Shown piece after piece: positions 26,255 through 33,298 of a DNA stretch of 64,000 nt (positions are counted from its first letter, which is position 1; each line of letters opens with the position of its first letter). The stretch is from Marinibacterium profundimaris (lineage in GTDB: Bacteria > Pseudomonadota > Alphaproteobacteria > Rhodobacterales > Rhodobacteraceae), in NCBI RefSeq assembly GCF_002210095.1, contig NZ_AQQR01000004.1, positions 492,691-556,690 on the forward strand, in the 5' to 3' direction. Made by a program: the position numbers and the translations under genes. The notes under the pieces were generated by a model, which saw nothing but the letters and a program-made list of their open reading frames with translations, searched no databases and had not been told where the DNA came from.

Positions 26255-27309
26255 CAGCTGAGTGATGCGTGAGCTTCGCGGATCAGGTCCTGGGTCATCA
26301 CGTCATCCACGGTGATCGCGCCCTCCTCGACCTCGCCCGCCGCGACGATGGAGGCGATACCCTCTTCGAACACACCCGGGTCGATCCACAGCAGCCCGTT
26401 CTCGGCGGCGTCGCCCACGGGCACGAAGTCGGACATCATCAGCGATTCCGCCGTCTGCGCCTGAAGGTCGAGGCCGCGCTGGCCATATTTCTCGACCATC
26501 AGCTGAGCCATCTCCTTGGGGTGGTCGAGGTGCCATTGCCAGCCCCGGATCTCGGCCCGCAGCCAGCGGATCAGCAGGTCGGGGTCAGTTTCGACCTGTT
26601 CCTTCGTGGCGATCAGCACGCCGGCATAGCCGGGCACGCCTAGGTCGTTCATGTAGGCGACCTCGATATCGACGCCGCGGGTCTGCAGCATCACGCCCTG
26701 GTTCGTGGCCCAGCCGTAGTAGCCATCGACCTGGCCCGCGGCGAGGATGCCGGGATCGGTGCCGACGGGGACATAGGTGACCGAGGCCGGGTCGATCCCC
26801 GCGGCCTCCAACAGGCCCGACATCTGGGGCCGCACCCCGTCGGGCAGGGCGATGGTCTTGCCGGGGAAATCCTCCAGCCCCTTGATCGGGTTTTCGGCCA
26901 GCGACATGACCGCGCCCGGGGCCTTTTGCATGATGGCGCCGAAGGCCATCACCGGCACGTCGCGGATATTGGCCCGGATCACGCCCTGCACGTCGGTGTC
27001 CGAGGTCGTCGCCTGGCCCGAGGCCACGGCCACGTCGGAACCGATACCGTTGGGACCGCCGGCGAGGAATTCGGCCTCGATGCCTTCTTCGGCGAAATAG
27101 CCCTGTTCGATCCCGGCGAAATGGCCGCCGAACTGGATCGACTTCACCCAGCCCAGCTGATGCGTGACCTTGTCCATGTCCTGCGCGGCGGCGCGGCCGG
27201 GCAGGCCCATGGGCAGCATCATCACCCCGGCCCCGGCGGTCGCGGATTTCAGAAGGTGGCGGCGGGACAGGCGGGGGGCGGACAGCAGTCGGAACTTGGG
27301 AGAGGTCAT
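26254..27309 (-). CDS. ABC importer substrate-binding protein, NMT1/THI5-like
   Basis: 351 residues. A clear twin-arginine signal (LSRRHLLKSATAGAG) and a cleavage site near GRAAAQD (~42) place it in the periplasm. The mature part has the NMT1/SsuA pattern: LGWVKSIQFGGHFAGIEQGYFAEEG near the start (read as three pieces: LGWVKSIQ, AGIEQGYF, EEGIEAEF), ASGQATTSDTD and a DGYYGWATNQG ligand segment. ThiY-like proteins bind pyrimidine or other small N-compounds. The start at 27309 is preferred because it puts the twin arginine near the N-terminus; 27354 is possible. First gene of the importer operon. Confidence 0.85.
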   Translation of the reverse strand: MTSPKFRLLSAPRLSRRHLLKSATAGAGVMMLPMGLPGRAAAQDMDKVTHQLGWVKSIQFGGHFAGIEQGYFAEEGIEAEFLAGGPNGIGSDVAVASGQATTSDTDVQGVIRANIRDVPVMAFGAIMQKAPGAVMSLAENPIKGLEDFPGKTIALPDGVRPQMSGLLEAAGIDPASVTYVPVGTDPGILAAGQVDGYYGWATNQGVMLQTRGVDIEVAYMNDLGVPGYAGVLIATKEQVETDPDLLIRWLRAEIRGWQWHLDHPKEMAQLMVEKYGQRGLDLQAQTAESLMMSDFVPVGDAAENGLLWIDPGVFEEGIASIVAAGEVEEGAITVDDVMTQDLIREAHASLS

Positions 27310-27603
27310 GAGCAGGCCTTTCGAAGCATCGATCGGAACGGGCGGTGAGGGCACCCTTGCCCCGAGCCAAGCACCGGATCAGCCCTGCACAAAGCGCCGC
27401 GCGTCCAGCCATGGTCCGGATTTTCGATAATCCTGACATTGTCGATCATTTCGCCCATTCCGCCCGCAGCTGCACAGATGTTGCGCATCACGTGAATTGT
27501 GCACGGGGGGCCTGTCATGGTCGGATGGACGAAGGACGCCTGAACGCGGGAGGGATCGGAACATGATCATGCGAATCGAATGCCAGCGCGGGGGACAGAG
27601 CTG
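27310..27603. promoter_or_regulatory. Divergent promoter region of the catabolic cluster
   Basis: 294 bp between the binding-protein gene (-) and the pyroglutamyl-peptidase-like gene (+). It holds two similar blocks, TTTTCGATAAT (27421-27431) and TTGTCGATCAT (27439-27449), 18 bp apart start to start, and an inverted pair TGCACA (27471-27476) / TGTGCA (27498-27503) with a CACGTG palindrome between (27489-27494). Any of these could be the operator that serves both directions. Confidence 0.4.
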
Positions 27604-28278
27604 ATGGGCACGATACTTGTCACCGGGTCCAAGCCCTTTGCCGGGCTGCCCGACAGCCCCTCGCAGAAGCTGCTGGCGAAGGTCGACGGGCTGGAGATCG
27701 GCCCGCACAAGGTCGTCGCCGTCGCGACCGAGGTGAAGCTGGCCGAGGTGCCGGGCAACATCCGGCGGCTGGTGGCCAAGCACCGGCCGGTGGGGCTCGT
27801 GGCCCTTGGCCTCGCTCCCGGAGAGCCGGTGCTGCGCTGCGAGACGGCGTCGATCAACCGGCTGGATTTCGGCGTGGCGGACAATTTCGGCGAGCGGCCC
27901 ACCGATGGCCGCCCGATCGAACCCGACGGGCCGGACGGGCGGCTGGCCACCTGGGATGCCGGCGCGCTGGTGCGCGCGATGCGCGACGCCGGGCACCCGG
28001 CGCGGGTGTCACATTTCGCCGGCACCCATCTGTGCAACGCCACGCTTTATTGCGCGCTTGGCGCGATGGCGGCCGAGGGGCTGGGCGGACCCACCGGCTT
28101 CTTCCACCTGCCCTACCTGCCCGAACAGGTCGTGCGCTTCATGGATACCGCACCCCCGGGCGGTGACCTGGCGCCGATGACCCCGCGCGCCCTGCCGTCC
28201 ATGGCGCTGGCCGACCAGGCCGCGGCGCTGAAGATCCTTCTTGAAACGCTTCTGCCAGACGAGGGAGACACCCCATGA
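27604..28278 (+). CDS. pcp: Pyroglutamyl-peptidase I family (C15) hydrolase
   Basis: 224 residues, the usual size of Pcp. The catalytic triad positions are kept: E80 in LRCETAS, C144 in GTHLCNATLY and H168 in FFHLPYLP. The N-terminal VTGSKPFAGLPDSPS loop is a variant of the family's VTGFEPFGG. Pcp releases N-terminal 5-oxoproline from peptides; within a catabolic cluster it may instead cleave a related lactam amide. The ATG at 27604 is preferred over 27580. Its stop overlaps the next start by ATGA, so it is coupled to the 2OG oxygenase, and it is divergent from the importer operon. Confidence 0.8.
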   Translation: MGTILVTGSKPFAGLPDSPSQKLLAKVDGLEIGPHKVVAVATEVKLAEVPGNIRRLVAKHRPVGLVALGLAPGEPVLRCETASINRLDFGVADNFGERPTDGRPIEPDGPDGRLATWDAGALVRAMRDAGHPARVSHFAGTHLCNATLYCALGAMAAEGLGGPTGFFHLPYLPEQVVRFMDTAPPGGDLAPMTPRALPSMALADQAAALKILLETLLPDEGDTP

Positions 28279-29273
28279 CCAAGCTTCCCACCGCCTATGA
28301 TCAGGCCCGGGGCATCGACGTGACCGAGATCCCGGTGATCGACCTGCATCCCTTTCGGTCCGGCGGGCTGGCGGCCCGGCAGAAGGTCGCCGCCAAGATC
28401 GCCGAGGCCTGCCGCAGGGTCGGGTTCTTCTACATCACCGGCCACGGGGTTTCGCAGGGGCTGATCGACGACGCCTTTGGCGCCAACAAGGCGTTCTTTG
28501 ACCAACCGTTTGAAAAGCGGATGGAAAGTGCTGCGACGCGCGACCATTGGCGGGGCTATGTGCCGTCGAAGATGGAAGGCGAAGGCGGCGCGGTGGGCGG
28601 GTCGATCCAGACCTATCGCCTGATGCTGGACCTGGCCGCCAACGACCCCGACGTGCTGATGGGCAAGCCGATGCATCAGCCCAACCGCTGGGTCGATCAC
28701 CTGCCGGGCTTCAACGACACTGTACAGGCCTATATGGCCGAGATGGAGGTGCTGTCGAACGTGCTGCGCCGCGCCTTCGCGCTGGGTCTGGACCTGCCGG
28801 AGGAGTTCTTTGAACCCTTCTACCGCCGCCCGCTGATCCAGCAGAGCCTGCTTTACTACCCGCCCGCCGACAGGCCCGAGGACGTGCAGATCGGCGCGGG
28901 CGAACACCGTGACACCGGCGCCTTCACCATCCTGATGCAGGACGAGACAGGCGGGCTAGAGGTCGGGCACCTGGAGCATGAATGGGTCGCCGCGCCGCCG
29001 ATCCGGGGAAGCTATGTCATCAACATCGGCGACATGATGATGCGCTGGACCAACGGGCGGTTCGTGTCCACGCTGCACCGGGTCGTCAACCGCGCCACGA
29101 CCGCGCGCTACTCGATGCCGTATTTCGCCAACCCCGATTACGAGGCGATCATCGCCCCGGTCCCGCAGCTGATCGAGCCGGGGACCGAGGCGGCCTATCC
29201 GCCCATCCATTTCGGCCAGTACATGGACGATTTCTACAAGATGGGCATGGCCTACCTGGACCGCGTGGCCTGA
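28275..29273 (+). CDS. 2-oxoglutarate/Fe(II) oxygenase, isopenicillin-N-synthase family
   Basis: 332 residues. The N-terminal DIOX_N part (IPVIDLHPF, GFFYITGHGV) precedes the double-stranded beta-helix with the complete iron triad H211, D213 (GEHRDTGAF) and H268 (STLHRV), plus the 2-oxoglutarate-binding R278-S280 (RYS). Such enzymes hydroxylate, desaturate or dealkylate small molecules using O2 and 2-oxoglutarate. Translational coupling to the pyroglutamyl-peptidase-like gene suggests consecutive steps. No substrate can be read from sequence. Confidence 0.88.
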   Translation: MTKLPTAYDQARGIDVTEIPVIDLHPFRSGGLAARQKVAAKIAEACRRVGFFYITGHGVSQGLIDDAFGANKAFFDQPFEKRMESAATRDHWRGYVPSKMEGEGGAVGGSIQTYRLMLDLAANDPDVLMGKPMHQPNRWVDHLPGFNDTVQAYMAEMEVLSNVLRRAFALGLDLPEEFFEPFYRRPLIQQSLLYYPPADRPEDVQIGAGEHRDTGAFTILMQDETGGLEVGHLEHEWVAAPPIRGSYVINIGDMMMRWTNGRFVSTLHRVVNRATTARYSMPYFANPDYEAIIAPVPQLIEPGTEAAYPPIHFGQYMDDFYKMGMAYLDRVA

Positions 29274-29406
29274 CAGCCAGAACTTGCGGCGCTCGACAGC
29301 CGCAACCACTTCTGGTGGATGACAAACCGGCTTGGCAGGACCCGGGGAACGCGCGGCAAGATGTTCTGGCCGACACGCGGGTCTGCCGGCCGCCAGCTCA
29401 ATGGCA

Positions 29407-29443
29407 CAGGGGCCACGGGACCTCCATGGTCCCGCAGCCCCTG
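29407..29443. terminator. Interrupted stem-loop between convergent genes
   Basis: An outer stem CAGGGGC/GCCCCTG and an inner stem CGGGACC/GGTCCCG surround a TCCAT loop, with a 2-nt internal mismatch on each side. It sits between the converging oxygenase (+) and secreted-protein (-) genes and probably ends transcription in either direction, although the T-run is poor. A weaker 7-bp stem lies at 29284-29305. Confidence 0.5.
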
Positions 29444-29492
29444 TTCCGTCTCATGTCATCGGCGCGCCGCCGTCACGCGGCACCGCCCCCGG

Positions 29493-30020
29493 TCAGGAGC
29501 TTTGCGCCGCGATGCATTCCTTGGCCATTTCGATCGCCTCGGCGCTGCCGTCCAGGCTGATCGTCACCTCGATCTCTTCCTTCGGGAAGGCGATGATCTC
29601 GGTCACCTCTTCGGACTGGGCAAAGAGATCGAAACTGTCAGCCAGCAGGTAGCCGCCCGAATAGGCGTCCGACTTGTGCCGCTGCCAGGGCCAGAGGCGT
29701 CCGGTGTGGGTCTGGCCTGCGACCTCGACGGTCAGCTTCTCGCGCTTGCCGCGCAGATCCTCGGGGATCAGGGCATAGACGGCGATATAGGCGTGCTTGT
29801 TGTCCTCGGTCAGGCCGATCTGCACGACATTGCCGGAGGCGTCGGTCTTTTCCACCAGGCAGCTGCCGCGGCTCACGTCGGTGAAGACATACCAGTCGCC
29901 GCTGTGCCCGAACGCGGTAAAGGTGTCGCCCTGGGCCGGCAGCTTGGGATCCTCGGCGAAGGCCGCGGTGGCGAAAAGGACGGGCGCCGCAAGAGCGGCC
30001 AGTCGCGAGAGTTTGATCAC
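29493..30020 (-). CDS. Secreted protein of unknown function
   Basis: 175 residues from a GTG at 30020 (AGGGTGAT before it). The N-terminus is a clean signal peptide (LSRLAALAAPVLFATAAFAED, cut after AFA). The mature ~150 residues have two cysteines (GSCLVEK and the C-terminal KECIAA), which could form a periplasmic disulfide, and an aromatic-rich beta-type composition (GDWYVFTDVS, HAYIAVYALI). I do not recognise the family. Starting at 30092 would bury the signal peptide, so the GTG is preferred. It is alone on its strand between a hairpin and a 244-bp region with the AT content expected of its promoter. Confidence 0.6.
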   Translation of the reverse strand: MIKLSRLAALAAPVLFATAAFAEDPKLPAQGDTFTAFGHSGDWYVFTDVSRGSCLVEKTDASGNVVQIGLTEDNKHAYIAVYALIPEDLRGKREKLTVEVAGQTHTGRLWPWQRHKSDAYSGGYLLADSFDLFAQSEEVTEIIAFPKEEIEVTISLDGSAEAIEMAKECIAAQSS

Positions 30021-30264
30021 ATTATCACCCTGTAGTTGAACAAAAAGGTGCCGACATTCATCCCGAATCCGGATGAAAAGGCAATCCTTCATTCAGAAAC
30101 AATCACCTAGACACAATAGACGCTATCGCCCGCAAAACGGCACTTGGCTGGCAATTCATCCGGATCATTCGCTGGGCGTGCAATTCGCCTTCCACAATGC
30201 ACTTTTGCATGAGGGGCGCAGAATGGCACCGGATACCGCCCGCAGCATCGGTTACGGGGCCGTC

Positions 30265-31200
30265 TTATGCGCCCTGCATCCGGGTCGGTGATGGCCACGC
30301 GCCCCTGTAGGCCCCATTCGGCATCGCATCGGCGGCATCGACCGGGAGGCCGAAACTGGAAAACACGAAGCGCCGGCCGTCCGGCGACCAGCACGGTGCA
30401 TTCATCGAGCCGTGCCCGCCGATGGCGCTGCGCAGCCGGCGCGACGGCCCGCCTTCGGCCGGCATCACCCGCAGCGCCACGGGCTGGCGCGCCGGGTGCC
30501 CGCGCGTCCCGCGAGGATAGCTGAGATAGCAGACATGGCGCCCGTCGGGCGATGGATGCGGGAACCAGTCCTCGCCCTCGGGTTCGGTCATCTGCTGCAG
30601 CCCGGTGCCATCGACGCGCATCCGCCACAGCGCCATCTGGCCGCAGCGGTCCGAGTTGAACCAGATCCATTTGCCGTCGGCCGAGAATTCCGGCGCGTCG
30701 TAAATGTGGCCGGTGCCCTCCTCGGCCTGGATCACGATGCGTTCGCGCCCGCCCTCGGCCGCGCAGGTCCCGATGGCCCAGCGGCCCTTGCGCTCGCAGG
30801 CGTAGATGATCGTGCTGCTGTCGGGCGACCAGCCGTGGAACCAGGCCGGCACCTCGGCCACCGCCAGTTCGGCCGAGCACCGGTCCATCCGCATGACATA
30901 GACCGCGGCCCGGCCAAGCTCCGTCTTGTGCGTCAGCGCCAGCCGGGTCCCGTCGGGCGATATCGCCTGATCGTTGTGCGAGGATTGCAGGAGGTCGACG
31001 AAGATCTGTTCTAGCACCCGCTTCTCGCGGTCGAGCATGATCCGGTAGAGCCGCCCCGCCGCATTGGCGATCAGGTAGCGGCCGCAGGGCGACCACGAGG
31101 GCGACTGAAGCGGCAGGTTGGTCTGCAACAGCGTCTCGGACCTGCCCGTGGCAACATCCACTGCCTCCAGCCGCACAATGCTGTCCAGTGCCCCGGTCAT
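30265..31200 (-). CDS. TolB-like beta-propeller (WD40/PD40 repeat) protein
   Basis: 311 residues with at least four PD40-type repeats, recognised by SPSWSPCGRYL, QAISPDGTRLAL, APEFSADGKWIWF, PHPSPDGRHVCYL and APCWSPDGRRFVF. There is no signal peptide, so unlike TolB it is probably cytoplasmic; such propellers often act as sugar- or protein-binding scaffolds. The start is uncertain: ATG 31200 gives a natural N-terminus but lacks a Shine-Dalgarno; ATG 31287 would add 29 residues. The partner is unknown. Confidence 0.72.
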   Translation of the reverse strand: MTGALDSIVRLEAVDVATGRSETLLQTNLPLQSPSWSPCGRYLIANAAGRLYRIMLDREKRVLEQIFVDLLQSSHNDQAISPDGTRLALTHKTELGRAAVYVMRMDRCSAELAVAEVPAWFHGWSPDSSTIIYACERKGRWAIGTCAAEGGRERIVIQAEEGTGHIYDAPEFSADGKWIWFNSDRCGQMALWRMRVDGTGLQQMTEPEGEDWFPHPSPDGRHVCYLSYPRGTRGHPARQPVALRVMPAEGGPSRRLRSAIGGHGSMNAPCWSPDGRRFVFSSFGLPVDAADAMPNGAYRGAWPSPTRMQGA

Positions 31201-31626
31201 GCGCGCAACGTCGTGAAAAACATGTTGCTCCTCCGGCCCAAAAGGCCATTTCCTGCATCCAGACAGTCTGTCTCTAATTCGCGTCATATTCAACTTTAAA
31301 GTGTTAAATTACCCCCTTTGCGCCGCCAGAATGCGGCAAATCCGGTGCGACACGGACGGCGCCGACCCGCTTATCGGCAGAGATACATGAAATTCCAATT
31401 GACAGTGCTCTTCTGATTCGGGCCCGGGCTTTCGCTGCGCGGTCCGTTCCCCTCGGCAGGTGAAACGCTGCGATCGGCCCGCGTGCGCAGTCGCAACCCA
31501 ATCGGCCACCGACAGGAGGATTCCAATTCGGATCAGGATGATGCCTCCACCGCGCGTGCCAGGGCCGGGCCGCAGAAGTAGATGGGACCTGTGTCGTGCT
31601 TCAGGCGCGCGCGGCTTGGTCGCGCG
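31201..31626. other. 426-bp intergenic region, AT-richer than neighbours
   Basis: No convincing gene. It holds a perfect ACTTTAAAGT palindrome (31293-31302) that could belong to the propeller gene's promoter. A 14-bp direct repeat (TCAGGCGCGCGCGG at 31601-31614 and 31627-31640) duplicates the C-terminal codons and stop of the adjoining kinase gene. Confidence 0.4.
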
Positions 31627-32796
31627 TCAGGCGCGCGCGGTCTGACCTGACGTCGGGGCCACGTCTTCCGCTGCGCGGGGCAGGTCAACCGGCAGCTCGA
31701 TGCAGAACACCGTTCCCACCTCGCGCCCAGGCTCGCACCATATACGGCCACCGTAGCGTTTCACGACCTTGCGGCAGGTGGCCAGCCCCAGACCCGTGCC
31801 CGGGACGGCCAGCGCGCTTGGCAGGCGTTTGAACGGGTCGAACACGGCGCGGGCGTTTTCAGCCGGGATGCCGATTCCGTTGTCGGCCACGCACAGCCGC
31901 AGCATCTCGGCCCGCTCCGGTTCGTCGGGGCGGTCGAGCCGGGCGGCGGTGATCCGGATCTCGGGGCGGCGGCCACCGGCATACTTGATCGCGTTGGCCA
32001 GCAGGTTCTGCAGCACCTGCGCCAGCTCCGCCGGGTTGCAGCAGACCAGCAGCGCCGCGGTGTCGACCGTGACCTCGGCACCGTTCTCGGCGATCTCGCG
32101 CTGCAGGGCCGTCAGCGCGGTATCCACCACGCGCTCCAATGAGACCCTTTCAACCGGTGCCGTGCTGCGGTCGGCGCGGATATGGGTGGCCAGGCTCTGC
32201 ACCAGGGCCGACATCTGGCGCGCGGTCTTCTGCAGCAGCTGGGCGGACTGGCTCAGGCTGTCGAGGTCCTCGTCCTCCAGGTCTTCCACGATCTGTTCGG
32301 CGAGGAATTCGGCCGACCGGATCGGCGCCTTGAAGTCGTGGATCAGAACATCGCAGAAAGAGGACAGCTCGGCCTGGCGTTCGGCGGCGTACCAGCGCGA
32401 GCGGGCGATGCCGATGCTCGACAGCGCCACGCGGCGCAGCAGCTCCTCGGTCAGGCCCGTCTTGGGCAGGTAGTCGATGGCGCCGTTCAGGATCGCCTCC
32501 TTCGCGATCTCCTCCGACCCCTGGCCGGTCATCATCACCACTGCCGCCTTCGGCCAGGGCGCCGAGAGCCGGCTCATCAGCTCCAGCCCGGTAGTGCCGG
32601 GCAGCATGTGGTCCAGCAGGATCAGGTCCGGCTCGCAGGCGTCGAACGCCTCGGCCGCGCCGGCATCCTCGGCCTCGAACACCTGCGCCCGCGGCAGTGC
32701 CTGGGCCAGCAGGCGGCGAAGCTGCTTGCGGTCGCCCGCGTCGTCGTCGACGATCAGCACCGACACACCGGCCTCGCCCCCCGAGCCGCCCGACAT
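31627..32796 (-). CDS. Receiver-histidine kinase fusion
   Basis: 389 residues. An N-terminal receiver (~10-125, acidic pocket VDDDA, phospho-acceptor D62 in LLDHMLPG, Lys in LPKTG) is followed directly by a kinase: H-box H153 in LIHDFKAPI, N-box LLANAIKYA, G1 VADNGIGIP and G2 GTGLGL. There are no membrane segments, so it is cytoplasmic. Having the receiver at the input end means another kinase probably switches this one. It ends the four-gene phosphorelay operon and starts one base after the stop of the single-domain receiver. Confidence 0.85.
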   Translation of the reverse strand: MSGGSGGEAGVSVLIVDDDAGDRKQLRRLLAQALPRAQVFEAEDAGAAEAFDACEPDLILLDHMLPGTTGLELMSRLSAPWPKAAVVMMTGQGSEEIAKEAILNGAIDYLPKTGLTEELLRRVALSSIGIARSRWYAAERQAELSSFCDVLIHDFKAPIRSAEFLAEQIVEDLEDEDLDSLSQSAQLLQKTARQMSALVQSLATHIRADRSTAPVERVSLERVVDTALTALQREIAENGAEVTVDTAALLVCCNPAELAQVLQNLLANAIKYAGGRRPEIRITAARLDRPDEPERAEMLRLCVADNGIGIPAENARAVFDPFKRLPSALAVPGTGLGLATCRKVVKRYGGRIWCEPGREVGTVFCIELPVDLPRAAEDVAPTSGQTARA

Positions 32797-32797
32797 C

Positions 32798-33298
32798 TCA
32801 GCCTCCCATCGCCGGGCGCGACATGTCCGGCAGTTCGACGATTCGCCAGTAGTGATCCAGCGTCTCGATCAGTTCGAGGAAATCCGTCCCCGCCCGGCTC
32901 TTCAGGATGTAGCCCGCCACGTAGCGCGCATAGGCGGCACAGCGGTCGCGGTCGTCGTTCGAGGTGGTCAGGATGAAGACCACCGCGCGGCGCAGCTTGG
33001 GGTCCTTGCGCAGCTCTTCCAGCATCTCCAGCCCGTTCATCCGGGGCATGTTGATGTCCAGCAGGATGACATAGGTCGCCGGCGGCGTCCCCGTCTCGCC
33101 CCGCAGGAACGCCAGCGCCTCGACCCCGTCGACCAGCCGGTGGATCGGGTTCGCGATCTTCACCTTGTCGAAGGCCCGCCGCACCGCCTTGGCGTCGCCA
33201 TCGTCGTCTTCGACCAGGATGATGTTCAGCAGGCCCTTGTCGTCCGGCCGGTCACCCGGCGCCCGCTTGTCGCCCTGCAGATCCGTTCGGATCATCAT
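32798..33298 (-). CDS. Single-domain response regulator, Rcp1-like
   Basis: 166 residues, one receiver domain with acidic pair in LVEDDDGD (~29-36), D81 in LLDINMPRMNG, the Thr in ILTTS and Lys in YILKSRAG. The C-terminal FLELIETLDHYWRIVELP is the typical ending of phytochrome-associated Rcp1 regulators. The double ATG at 33298/33295 follows GGAGG with 7-nt spacing. It has no output domain, so it probably relays phosphate between the kinases that flank it. Its start overlaps the end of the sensor kinase. Confidence 0.88.
   Translation of the reverse strand: MMIRTDLQGDKRAPGDRPDDKGLLNIILVEDDDGDAKAVRRAFDKVKIANPIHRLVDGVEALAFLRGETGTPPATYVILLDINMPRMNGLEMLEELRKDPKLRRAVVFILTTSNDDRDRCAAYARYVAGYILKSRAGTDFLELIETLDHYWRIVELPDMSRPAMGG

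Noticed and set aside
30073..30291. 72-codon plus-strand frame near the propeller gene
   Set aside because: It overlaps the end of a better-supported gene on the other strand and has no ribosome-binding site.
31304..31501. 65-codon minus-strand frame in the 426-bp gap
   Set aside because: Composition and missing start signals do not support a gene.
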